This document shows, one piece after another, positions 1 through 5,486 of a stretch of DNA of 6,672 nucleotides. The first letter of the stretch is position 1. Each line of letters starts with the position of its first letter. Under the pieces are notes generated by a model, which did no database searches, was not told the origin of the DNA, and saw nothing but the letters and a program-made list of their open reading frames with translations. This DNA is from Acidobacteriaceae bacterium (GTDB taxonomy: Bacteria > Acidobacteriota > Terriglobia > Terriglobales > SbA1), in contig PLEA01000332.1 of NCBI GenBank assembly GCA_003136335.1, forward strand, positions 1 to 6,672. The letters run 5' to 3'. A program made the position numbers and the translations under genes.

Positions 1-1
1 C

Positions 2-73
2 GCCCCGACCATCGGATCGCTTCGGCCTTCCGATCGCGGCATGCGAATCTTCTACGCGGCGCTGTTGCCGTGA
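2..73 (+). CDS. Partial C-terminal region of an Ig-like repeat surface protein, ending at a premature TGA
   Basis: This is the last part of an open reading frame that enters from the left edge and stops at TGA 71-73. The visible residues include RPSDRGMRIFYAALLP, ending in the start of a hydrophobic stretch. In Acidobacteriota, large proteins made of Ig-like or choice-of-anchor repeats commonly end with a hydrophobic membrane segment of this style, then basic residues, a second hydrophobic segment, a Cys-Gly-Gly-Ser-Ser linker and a short beta-rich tail. Exactly that continuation lies in the same reading frame immediately after the stop. I therefore read the TGA as a nonsense change or base error inside one gene rather than its natural end. 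The repeat domains themselves lie outside the window. Family assignment rests on recall of the C-terminal architecture, not on a search. Confidence 0.5.
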   Translation, partial: APTIGSLRPSDRGMRIFYAALLP

Positions 74-307
74 TTGCTGTGCATCGTGTTTATGGGCGGG
101 TCTCGCCGTCTCTCGCTGCGGAGCATGCGCCTCTTGGGATTGATCGTGGTTCTGGGATTCTCAACCCTGTGGCTGGCTTCTTGCGGTGGCAGCAGCAACA
201 CTAATTCTACCGGCGGAACAACGAAGGGCACCTACACCATTACCGTGAACGCCACTTCCCCCAGCGTCCCGACTGTGACGACCACGTTCCAACTAGTCGT
301 GCAGTAA
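74..307 (+). pseudogene. Detached C-terminal tail of the Ig-like protein (membrane segment, CGGSS linker, beta tail), read after an in-frame stop
   Basis: The frame upstream of TGA 71-73 continues unchanged to TAA 305-307. It encodes LLCIVFMGG, a basic stretch (SRRLSLRSMR), a hydrophobic segment (LLGLIVVLGFSTLWLAS), then CGGSSNTNSTGG and a tail with TYTITVNATS ending FQLVVQ. The tail resembles the last beta strands of an Ig-like fold. LASC followed by GG matches a lipobox, so from ATG 125 the 60-residue product would mimic a small lipoprotein. However, no Shine-Dalgarno is placed properly for ATG 125 (a GGAG sits only one base away) or for TTG 74. The direct frame continuity with the upstream piece favours a broken C-terminus. 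If the TGA is a sequencing error for a glycine codon GGA, the gene is intact and ends at 307. A separate small lipoprotein is the alternative. Confidence 0.5.
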
Positions 308-332
308 CGCTGCAGTCACACAAAGAGACTCG

Positions 333-363
333 GCGCTCGGTTCATACCGGAGCGCTGTTTTCT
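333..363 (+). terminator. Rho-independent terminator after the Ig-like gene
   Basis: GCGCTCGGT (333-341) pairs with ACCGGAGCGC (346-355) around a TCAT loop, with G349 bulged, giving nine base pairs. TGTTTTCTT follows. It sits 26 bases after the TAA at 305-307, which is the expected place to end transcription of the Ig-like gene, and it supports 307 as the original gene end. Confidence 0.7.
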
Positions 364-388
364 TCGCCTCTGTTCCTTAGGCAAAAAG

Positions 389-497
389 CCTTTTACCGCA
401 AAGTTCGCGAAGAGAGCCGCCGAGAGCGCAGAGTGAGATTCTTGTCGTTTTTCTCCGCGTCCTTCGCGTCTTTCTTTGCGATCTTTGCGGTAAAAGG
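389..497. repeat. 109-bp inverted-repeat element with perfect 15-bp ends (REP/MITE-like)
   Basis: CCTTTTACCGCAAAG at 389-403 is the exact reverse complement of CTTTGCGGTAAAAGG at 483-497. The match continues imperfectly inward (TTCGCGAAGAGAG against ATCGCAAAGAAAG, 10 of 13), so the ends span about 28 bp. Read from the right end on the minus strand, the interior is a chain of CGCAAAG, CGCGAAG and CGCGGAG units spaced 9 to 12 bases. No transposase is present. From general knowledge, CGCAAAG/CGCAGAG-rich intergenic repeats of this style are frequent in Acidobacteriota and some Planctomycetes and Verrucomicrobia. It lies between two convergent genes, and its strand could fold into a long hairpin that ends transcription from both sides. 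No clear target-site duplication was seen. Confidence 0.7.
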
Positions 498-508
498 TTT
501 GCGAGCTG

Positions 509-1363
509 TCAGGCTGCGGTTGCGTGCGAAGCAACCGTGCGCCGAAACCGAGCCGGAGTGGTCCCCGCCATTCTGCGAAAGACGCGAGTGAAGTGGCTCT
601 GGTCGGCGAAGCCGCACTCGGCGGCGATGACCGCCAGAGGCCACTCCGGATCGCGCAGCAGTGCGCACGCCGCTCGCACTTGCAGGCCCTGCTGATATTC
701 CCCCGGAGTTCGTTTCTCAATCCTGCGAAATACGCGCGCCAGGTGTACGGGATGCACTCCGGCTTCACGGGCCAGGTCGCGCATGCGAAGAGGTTCGCGG
801 AAGCCTTCATGTAGACGGTCTTTCACCCGCCCAAGCCAGCGCGGTGCAGTCATCTCCGGTAATTCAAGTCCAGCGATGGCTCCCAGCATTTCAAGAACGT
901 GAGCTTCGAAAATATGACCTTCCACTATCAAAGGGTCGGCGGCCTGCGTCTTGAACGCGGAGTATAGGCGAAGTCCGGGCCAGAGCATGTTTCCGGCGCC
1001 GCGATCGAAAGTAGTGCGCCGGGGCAGCCGAATTCCAAGATGCCGCAGGTTTTCCTCGCACAACTCGATGGTGAACAACGACGCGCCCGCAGGTCCAATG
1101 ACGGTCGAGTGCGCAGCCCCCGCAGGATTGAACACCGCCGTAAAGGGCCGCAACTCATCGAGCTTGCCGCGATCGCCTTCCAGATAATCGCCGCGCAGCA
1201 GGATCGTGACGTACGCCAGTTCATGCTCGTGGCGGGGCACGCTGCGCGAACACGGCTGCCGCAGTTCGGAAAGCAGCACGTCGTCGCTGCGCAGACGGGC
1301 TTGCAGGGGAGAGTAAAACTCTCCTCCGCGCAAAAGAGTTGCCGAGTTGCTGGCAATGGCCAT
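509..1363 (-). CDS. AraC-family transcriptional regulator
   Basis: This 284-residue cytoplasmic regulator has a cupin-like sensor half and a C-terminal DNA-binding half, the usual AraC/XylS layout and length. The N-terminal part includes RHEHELAYVTILLRGDY (44-60) and FNPAGAAHSTV (78-88), typical of the beta-barrel effector domain. The first helix-turn-helix is at about 193-213 (RMRDLAREAGVHPVHLARVF). The second is at about 242-275 and carries the family signature IAAECGFADQSHFTRVFRR followed by GTTPARFR. The ligand cannot be told from sequence. The chosen ATG (1361-1363) gives a full sensor domain, but the bases upstream show no clear Shine-Dalgarno. The gene is transcribed away from the cytochrome P460 gene across a 123-bp spacer, which makes that gene or its own promoter the likely target. 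Its stop lies 12 bp from the inverted-repeat element. Confidence 0.93.
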   Translation of the reverse strand: MAIASNSATLLRGGEFYSPLQARLRSDDVLLSELRQPCSRSVPRHEHELAYVTILLRGDYLEGDRGKLDELRPFTAVFNPAGAAHSTVIGPAGASLFTIELCEENLRHLGIRLPRRTTFDRGAGNMLWPGLRLYSAFKTQAADPLIVEGHIFEAHVLEMLGAIAGLELPEMTAPRWLGRVKDRLHEGFREPLRMRDLAREAGVHPVHLARVFRRIEKRTPGEYQQGLQVRAACALLRDPEWPLAVIAAECGFADQSHFTRVFRRMAGTTPARFRRTVASHATAA

Positions 1364-1486
1364 GGTTCATCAGACTGCGGTGGGCGAAAATTGTCACCCG
1401 CGCATTTTTATTTGATTGAAGTTTAATTTGTTCAAGACGACGGGCGTTGTGGACGGTTAGTCTGTTCCCGTCTCAATGGGGGTTCC
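1364..1486. promoter_or_regulatory. Divergent promoter region between araC-type regulator and cytochrome P460 gene, with two dyads
   Basis: This spacer must hold the start signals of both divergent genes. It contains an AT-rich block (about 1404-1435), unlike the GC-rich surroundings. Two dyads are visible. GGGCGAAAATTGTCACCC (1382-1399) pairs at 7 of 9 positions. TTGAA (1416-1420) and TTCAA (1431-1435) are perfect arms around a 10-bp spacer. Either could be an operator for the neighbouring regulator. AraC proteins more often bind direct repeats, so this is uncertain. No strong -35/-10 pair could be fixed for either direction: TTGTCA at 1391-1396 is a fair -35 for the plus gene, but the -10 is poor. 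Confidence 0.4.
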
Positions 1487-2074
1487 ATGAAAAACGTTCT
1501 TCTTTCCGTCCTGGTTCTGATCGCCTGCCTTGCTCTGCTGGCCGCCGCGCCCGACGAAAAAACGCTCAAGCCGCAATATGACGAAAAAGGCCAGCTTCTG
1601 CGCCCCGCCGACTACCGCGAATGGATGTTTCTCTCCGCCGGATACGGCATGAACTATAGTCCAGCGCCCGGCGGCCACGAGATGTTCACCAATGTATTTG
1701 TGCAGCGCTGGGCCTACAACGAGTTTCTAAACTCCGGAAAGTGGCCGGAACAGAGCATGTTCGTGATCGACGAACGGGACACGGCGAGCCGCAGCTCGAT
1801 CAACCAGAAGGGCCACTATCAGACCGACCTGATGGGCCTGGCCGTTGAGGTGAAGGACTCCGCGCGCAATCCGGACAAGTGGGCCTACTACGGCTTTGAC
1901 GCCGACGGCAAGACCGCCGATGCCATGCCGAAAGGTAATGGGTGCTGGTCATGCCACGACGCCCACGCCGCGGTCGAACATACGTTCGTACAGTTTTATC
2001 CCACGCTGAAGCCGGTCGCGAAGAAGTTCGGCACCTACAACGAAGCGCGCGAGCACGTCACCGACGCGAAGTGA
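1487..2074 (+). CDS. Secreted cytochrome P460-family c-type haem protein
   Basis: This 195-residue protein starts with a signal peptide (MKNVLLSVLVLIACLALLAAA, cleavage near residue 21), so it should act in the periplasm. A single CWSCH haem-attachment motif at 153-157 lies near the C-terminus, followed by DAHAAVEHTFVQFYP. Together with YREWMFLSAGYGMNY (43-57) and WPEQSMFVIDERD (86-98), this is the P460/cytochrome c'-beta layout. Known P460 proteins oxidise hydroxylamine or bind nitric oxide through a haem cross-linked to a lysine. Cytochrome c'-beta relatives lack that cross-link. I cannot assign the cross-linking lysine here, so catalysis versus gas binding is open. The start is the only one giving the full signal peptide; the upstream GGGGG is a weak ribosome site. 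It is divergent from an AraC regulator, and a hairpin follows the stop. Confidence 0.85.
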   Translation: MKNVLLSVLVLIACLALLAAAPDEKTLKPQYDEKGQLLRPADYREWMFLSAGYGMNYSPAPGGHEMFTNVFVQRWAYNEFLNSGKWPEQSMFVIDERDTASRSSINQKGHYQTDLMGLAVEVKDSARNPDKWAYYGFDADGKTADAMPKGNGCWSCHDAHAAVEHTFVQFYPTLKPVAKKFGTYNEAREHVTDAK

Positions 2075-2090
2075 CCCGGCTCTTGATTAT

Positions 2091-2113
2091 GTGGGGCGGA
2101 CACTCTTGTCCGC
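2091..2113. repeat. Short hairpin repeat between convergent genes
   Basis: GCGGACA (2096-2102) and TGTCCGC (2107-2113) form a perfect 7-bp stem around a CTCT loop, preceded by GTGGG. There is no T-run directly after it on either strand, so it is not a textbook rho-independent terminator, though it sits where convergent transcripts of the P460 gene and yggX meet. From recall, GTGGGGCGGACA followed by TGTCCGC is a recurring intergenic sequence in Acidobacteriota, so a REP-like dispersed hairpin is my reading. Only one copy is seen in this window. Confidence 0.5.
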
Positions 2114-2186
2114 TGCCTTTGACTCTGCTTTTGAATTTGAATTCAGCGGCGTTTTGCGTCCGAGTCTCAGCTCATCCCCCAGAGCT

Positions 2187-2462
2187 TCACTGCGGCGCCG
2201 GCGGCACGTACTCCTTCGGCTTGGCTGAGCCTTCGCCGAAGAAAAATTGCTCCATCTGCTTGACGATGACTTCCTGATCCTCGCGCCGCGCCGGGTTCAG
2301 CCGGTACTCGTTCAGCAGCATCTTGCAGTGTTCGGTCCACATCCCCCACGCTTCCTGGGAGACGTTGTCGTACACCTTCTTTCCCAAGTCGTTGTCGAAC
2401 GGCGGCTCATCCAGCCCCGGCATTTCTTTCTTAAACTTCACGCAAAAAACAGTGTGCGCCAT
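2187..2462 (-). CDS. yggX: YggX family iron-sulfur protection / Fe(II) trafficking protein
   Basis: This 91-residue cytoplasmic protein matches E. coli YggX (also 91 residues) from end to end. MAHTVFCVKF aligns with MSRTIFCTFL, keeping Cys7. LGKKVYDNVSQEAWGMW aligns with LGKRIYNEISKEAWAQW. MLLNEYRLNP aligns with MLINEKKLN, and MEQFFFGEG with MVNFLFEGK. YggX is known to limit oxidative damage to labile iron-sulfur clusters and is linked to iron trafficking. The ATG at 2460-2462 has a good Shine-Dalgarno, GAGGGA, a few bases upstream on the minus strand. The gene lies 58 bp downstream of the polytopic membrane protein gene on the same strand, so read-through is possible, but a promoter could fit in the AT-rich gap. 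In Proteobacteria yggX often sits beside mutY, which is not the case here. Confidence 0.93.
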   Translation of the reverse strand: MAHTVFCVKFKKEMPGLDEPPFDNDLGKKVYDNVSQEAWGMWTEHCKMLLNEYRLNPARREDQEVIVKQMEQFFFGEGSAKPKEYVPPAPQ

Positions 2463-2520
2463 AACTTCCCTCGAAAATGAATTAACGATTCAATCTAATC
2501 ACTAAGCCTGAAAGATTATC

Positions 2521-4017
2521 TTACACGGACTGCGCACCACTGCTTGCCCGTCGCATCCGCATCCAGATCAACGCCGCGACTCCCCAAATCGCAAACAGTG
2601 GAATCAGACTCGCCAGCCCGCGCAACCCAACCAGCTGACCAAGGTTGGACGCCCCATACTCCGCGTTCGATCCCGCCTCGGCAACCGTCAGCATCGACTC
2701 ACGATTAAGCGCCACGTGCGCCGACCAGAACGCCGGCCAGACCGAGTGTACGATGGGACAACTCTCCTGCATGGACAATTGCGAAGTCGTCGAAACCACC
2801 ATCAGCGCCAGAAAAATACTGACTAGAGCCAGCCCAACCAGCACCCGGCGCCACGCGGGCGCGGCGCGCCCCCATGCCACAGGCAGACCGGCGCATAGTA
2901 ATGGAATGCTCGCGCCAGCGTACCGCGGCCCGAACGACAGCCCCGCCTTCCACCAGTAAAACGACGCGTTGAACAAAAAGTAATACGAGACGATCGCCGC
3001 CGCCGCGAATGCCGCAGCTCGACGAGCTTTCTCTTTCCACAACCACCAAAGCCCAACCGGAGCGGCCAGCGCCACCGGCGATGCAAAGAACAGCCCGCGC
3101 GAGCACCCAAATAAAATCTTCAGCAGCCGATCCGGGTGAGGATAGGTCAGCCCCAAGTACCCTTGCTGCTGCATGAACGCAAAAGAATTCGGATCGTAGT
3201 ACGAATAGCTGGGACGAAACGTCCCAAACGCCGCGTGCAAATACCCTAGCAGTACAATCACGCAAATCCCAGCCCCAACTCCTACGCCCGCGACCACTCG
3301 CAAGCGCGCCGCAGTCCCGCGCCCCCATGCCTGCGACAGAGCCAACACCGCCAGCATCGCCGAAGCCGGAGCCGCAGGATATTCCGTAACCGTCGCCCAA
3401 CCCGCCGCCAGTCCCACCGCCAGCCCCCAAAGAATATCCCCGCGCTCGCTCTCGCTCTCGCGCACTTTCAACGCAGCTGCAAAAGCAAAGACCAGGCAGG
3501 CTCCCACCAGCGCATGCGCCCAGAACAAACTCGCGTACGCCCACATCGGAGTGCCGAAACACATCACCAGGCCTCCAAACGCCGCCCCGCTGGATCCTCC
3601 CCCGAATCGCAAGCCCAAAAAAAACAGGCACACTCCCGCCAGCGCGGTTGGCAACGCGACCGCTCCAGCACTCACCACGTACGACAGCGCGACCTCGGCT
3701 CGCGGCGATTCCGGATCAACTCCCACCATCCGCAGCGCCGGCCTCCCGGCCAGGGCAAACGGCACGGCGAGAAACACCAGCCCCGGCGCTTTATCGGAAT
3801 AATAGTGTCCCTTGGAGTGCGCCTTGTCCTGCGTGTTCTCCTGGTAAGCATCGATTTGCAGCGTGTGTCGTTCCACAATTGCGCGCAGCAAATCGAAGCG
3901 GGAGTTCTGATTCCATCCCCCGCCTTCATAGAAGTAAATGAATGACAGAAAAGTTACGACACCGAGAAGAATTGCAGCCTTGCGATGGGCAGGAGATTTC
4001 TCTGGAAGGAGGCTCAT
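2521..4017 (-). CDS. Polytopic membrane protein, possibly GT-C glycosyltransferase-like; function unknown
   Basis: This 498-residue inner-membrane protein has about 12 hydrophobic segments, roughly at 14-29, 75-92, 110-136, 145-160, 163-183, 196-230, 240-261, 302-326, 332-350, 365-384, 391-410 and 466-487. The most distinctive part is the first loop, about residues 31-79, with NQNSRFDLLRAIVERHTLQI (36-55), the pattern NTQDKAHSKGHYYSDKAPG (61-79) and acidic residues at 42, 49 and 56. An acidic first periplasmic loop is a feature of GT-C lipid-linked sugar transferases such as the PMT/ArnT group. The clear DD, DE or ED signature is not obvious, so this is a suggestion only. I recall similar conserved hypothetical proteins in Acidobacteriota and Myxococcota. 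The last residues are basic (MRMRR) and probably cytoplasmic. No strong Shine-Dalgarno precedes the ATG at 4015-4017. The cupin gene lies 128 bp upstream on the same strand. Confidence 0.85.
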   Translation of the reverse strand: MSLLPEKSPAHRKAAILLGVVTFLSFIYFYEGGGWNQNSRFDLLRAIVERHTLQIDAYQENTQDKAHSKGHYYSDKAPGLVFLAVPFALAGRPALRMVGVDPESPRAEVALSYVVSAGAVALPTALAGVCLFFLGLRFGGGSSGAAFGGLVMCFGTPMWAYASLFWAHALVGACLVFAFAAALKVRESESERGDILWGLAVGLAAGWATVTEYPAAPASAMLAVLALSQAWGRGTAARLRVVAGVGVGAGICVIVLLGYLHAAFGTFRPSYSYYDPNSFAFMQQQGYLGLTYPHPDRLLKILFGCSRGLFFASPVALAAPVGLWWLWKEKARRAAAFAAAAIVSYYFLFNASFYWWKAGLSFGPRYAGASIPLLCAGLPVAWGRAAPAWRRVLVGLALVSIFLALMVVSTTSQLSMQESCPIVHSVWPAFWSAHVALNRESMLTVAEAGSNAEYGASNLGQLVGLRGLASLIPLFAIWGVAALIWMRMRRASSGAQSV

Positions 4018-4034
4018 CGAATTTTGCCGGCCGC

Positions 4035-4077
4035 GATTTTCCGAGCCTGGATTTTCCGTGCCTTGATTTCCGTGCGT
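4035..4077. repeat. 15-bp tandem repeat, nearly three copies, just upstream of the membrane protein gene
   Basis: GATTTTCCGAGCCTG (4035-4049), GATTTTCCGTGCCTT (4050-4064) and GATTTCCGTGCGTA (4065-4078, one T shorter) stand head to tail. The repeat begins 18 bases before the start codon of the minus-strand membrane gene, so it would lie in its 5' untranslated region or promoter. It could be a slippage product or a set of regulator sites spaced about 1.5 helical turns. Confidence 0.65.
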
Positions 4078-4100
4078 AGGAACGATGCGCCCTCAGGCCT

Positions 4101-4113
4101 TGACGTCATGACG
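4101..4113. promoter_or_regulatory. Overlapping palindromes in the gap between cupin and membrane protein genes
   Basis: TGACGTCA (4101-4108) is a perfect 8-bp palindrome and CGTCATGACG (4104-4113) a perfect overlapping 10-bp palindrome. They sit about 90 bases upstream of the membrane gene start and 33 bases after the cupin stop. They could be an operator, but short palindromes also occur by chance in GC-rich DNA. Confidence 0.25.
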
Positions 4114-4145
4114 CTCCGGCCGCGGCGTCCGATTCAAAAACGCGC

Positions 4146-4604
4146 TCACGGCTCTCTCGACGCCAAAAGATATTCCGTGGCAATCTTCTTCATTTCTTCT
4201 TCCGTCGCAGTTGAACGATCCGTCGATCCGTTCGATGCCGTTGCCAGCTTGCCCTTCACTCCGATGTAAACCCCGTCATAGGTCGTATCGCCCAGATTCT
4301 CCACCCGGTGTTTCATCGGCGCATACCAGCGCACTTCGCCAGCCTTGGAAAATACCTCGCGCGTTTTCCCATTCTCATCGGTAAAGCGAAGATGCGCTTC
4401 GGTAAGGCTCACCACCACTCCGCCAGGATGATCGTGCAGCGCCGACTTTTCATGCGGCCCGTAGTGAACCGACACTACCTGCACCCGGTCATTCTCGAAA
4501 TCCAACTTATAGTGCTTCGGTTCAACTTTGGTCGGGTCCTGCCCCAGGCTGCAAGCGCTGGCCAGACACACCACTACGCCCGCCCAGAATAGCTTCGACT
4601 GCAT
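4146..4604 (-). CDS. Exported single-domain cupin protein
   Basis: The start at ATG 4602-4604 is chosen because AGGAGG (4615-4610 on the minus strand) lies five bases before it and because it opens directly into a signal peptide (MQSKLFWAGVVVCLASACSL). The frame stays open upstream to an ATG at 4667, which adds 21 residues and would bury the signal. The product is 152 residues. A cupin barrel spans about 38-118. Motif 1 is GPHEKSALHDHPGG with metal ligands His57 and His59, but the usual glutamate is not apparent. Motif 2 is GEVRWYAPMKHRVENLG with His99 and Asn103. The likely role is a periplasmic metal-binding cupin; substrate unknown. ASAC near residue 18 is an imperfect lipobox, so either a soluble or lipid-anchored form is possible. 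It is divergent from the gene at 4767. Confidence 0.85.
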   Translation of the reverse strand: MQSKLFWAGVVVCLASACSLGQDPTKVEPKHYKLDFENDRVQVVSVHYGPHEKSALHDHPGGVVVSLTEAHLRFTDENGKTREVFSKAGEVRWYAPMKHRVENLGDTTYDGVYIGVKGKLATASNGSTDRSTATEEEMKKIATEYLLASREP

Positions 4605-4766
4605 ACCTGCCTCCTGTCCGAGTTTCCTGGTGTTTTTTGAAAACCTACGCAACTCTACTGGCCGCACTGAAGAGTGTCAACGACCGGGACAGAGGATGCC
4701 CCATAGTGGTAAGTCATTTTTGCCAACCGCGCTCCGCTGCCCAGCCTCCAATATTGACCGATTCGG
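4605..4766. promoter_or_regulatory. Divergent intergenic region between cupin and exported-protein genes
   Basis: This 162-bp spacer must drive both the cupin gene leftwards and the exported-protein gene rightwards. It holds the cupin Shine-Dalgarno (4610-4615) and an A/T-rich patch (about 4630-4642). TTGACC at 4754-4759 is a good -35 match for rightward transcription, but a convincing -10 at the right distance is missing. No strong dyad or riboswitch-like fold was recognised. Confidence 0.3.
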
Positions 4767-5486
4767 GTGCAAAGCCTCAAAGGGTGCGGGAGAACCGCCT
4801 TGCTGCGCTGTTCAAAGACGACTGCATGGTTGACGGGATTGTCGACTGCATGGTTGACGGCGATGATTTGTCTGTGCGTCCCGCTGCTTGCGCAGGATGC
4901 CGCGCAATCTGCGCGAGCAACCTCGAGCCAAGCGGATTCTGTGTCAGATGCGCAGTCGTTTCCCTTTCGTACTACGCGAGAACGGTGGAATTACTTTGTG
5001 CATGAAACTGTCAGCCCGCTGACTTTAGGCGGAAGCACCTTCAATGCCGCGTTTTCCCAGGTGACCAACACCGATCCCAAATACGGAGTCGACAGCGTCG
5101 CATTCGGCAAGCGCTTCGGCGCGTCCATCGCGGACATCGTCAGCCAGAATTTCTTCGGAGATTTCGTCGTGGCATCGGTCTTCCATGAAGATCCGCGCTA
5201 CTTTCGCATGGGCGAACGACACTCGCTGAAGTATCGCGCCGGTTATGCGATCAGCCGGGCGCTGGTGATCCGCAACTACCGCGGTCGCAATACTTTCAAT
5301 TTCGACAACGTGCTTGGCAGCGCGCTTAGCGCCGGCTTTTCCAATCTTTACTACCCGGCTGCGAGCCGAACCGGCAGCGCCACGCTAATACACTTCGTGA
5401 TTGACATTGCAGATAACGGCTTCGTGAACCTCGCTCCGGAATTCTGGCCCGACTTCCGCCGCAAGGTGCTCCGGCGACGGCGTTGA
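4767..5486 (+). CDS. Exported protein of a family common in Acidobacteriota, function unknown
   Basis: Counted from GTG 4767 the product has 239 residues. A long hydrophobic signal (about 19-43, ending VPLLAQ) indicates export. The mature part carries blocks I recognise from a widespread Acidobacteriota hypothetical family: RWNYFVHETVSPLTLGG (73-89), FGKRFGAS (113-120), VFHEDPRYF (138-146), YAISRALV (160-167) and SAGFSNLYYPAASR (188-201). The family has no known function; alternating small and aromatic residues hint at an outer-membrane or surface location. The start is uncertain. GTG 4767 lacks a Shine-Dalgarno, whereas TTG 4800 has GGGAG seven bases upstream and gives a tidy signal peptide beginning MLRCSKTTAWL, shortening the protein to 228 residues. 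ATG 4863 would cut into the signal. The C-terminus is strongly basic (RRKVLRRRR). Confidence 0.8.
   Translation: MQSLKGCGRTALLRCSKTTAWLTGLSTAWLTAMICLCVPLLAQDAAQSARATSSQADSVSDAQSFPFRTTRERWNYFVHETVSPLTLGGSTFNAAFSQVTNTDPKYGVDSVAFGKRFGASIADIVSQNFFGDFVVASVFHEDPRYFRMGERHSLKYRAGYAISRALVIRNYRGRNTFNFDNVLGSALSAGFSNLYYPAASRTGSATLIHFVIDIADNGFVNLAPEFWPDFRRKVLRRRR
4819..4860 (+). repeat. 18-bp direct repeat inside the signal-peptide coding region
   Basis: CGACTGCATGGTTGACGG occurs at 4819-4836 and again at 4843-4860, a period of 24 bp. This is in frame and duplicates eight residues in the hydrophobic core of the signal peptide (TAWLTGLS then TAWLTAM). It looks like a recent in-frame tandem duplication that lengthened the signal sequence. 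Confidence 0.8.

Noticed and set aside
393..668. Minus-strand frame containing KPFTAKIAKKDAKDAEKN
   Set aside because: It is the translation of the inverted-repeat element continuing out of frame across the AraC gene; the lysine-rich pattern reflects the repeat, not a protein.
1942..2277. Plus-strand frame overlapping the 3' end of the P460 gene and the hairpin repeat
   Set aside because: It starts within the haem-motif region in another frame and runs antisense into yggX; no coding character of its own.
3444..3462. GCTCGCTCTCGCTCTCGCG short simple repeat
   Set aside because: It is coding sequence for a charged cytoplasmic loop (RESESERG) of the membrane protein; only about three units and no sign of a separate role.
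2705..3631. 308-residue minus-strand frame inside the membrane protein gene
   Set aside because: It is an out-of-frame shadow of the polytopic protein, rich in Gly, Arg and Ala, with no domain pattern.
4605..4667. Upstream extension of the cupin gene to an ATG at 4667
   Set aside because: It lacks a ribosome site and would place 21 polar and basic residues before the signal peptide, whereas ATG 4604 has AGGAGG at ideal spacing.
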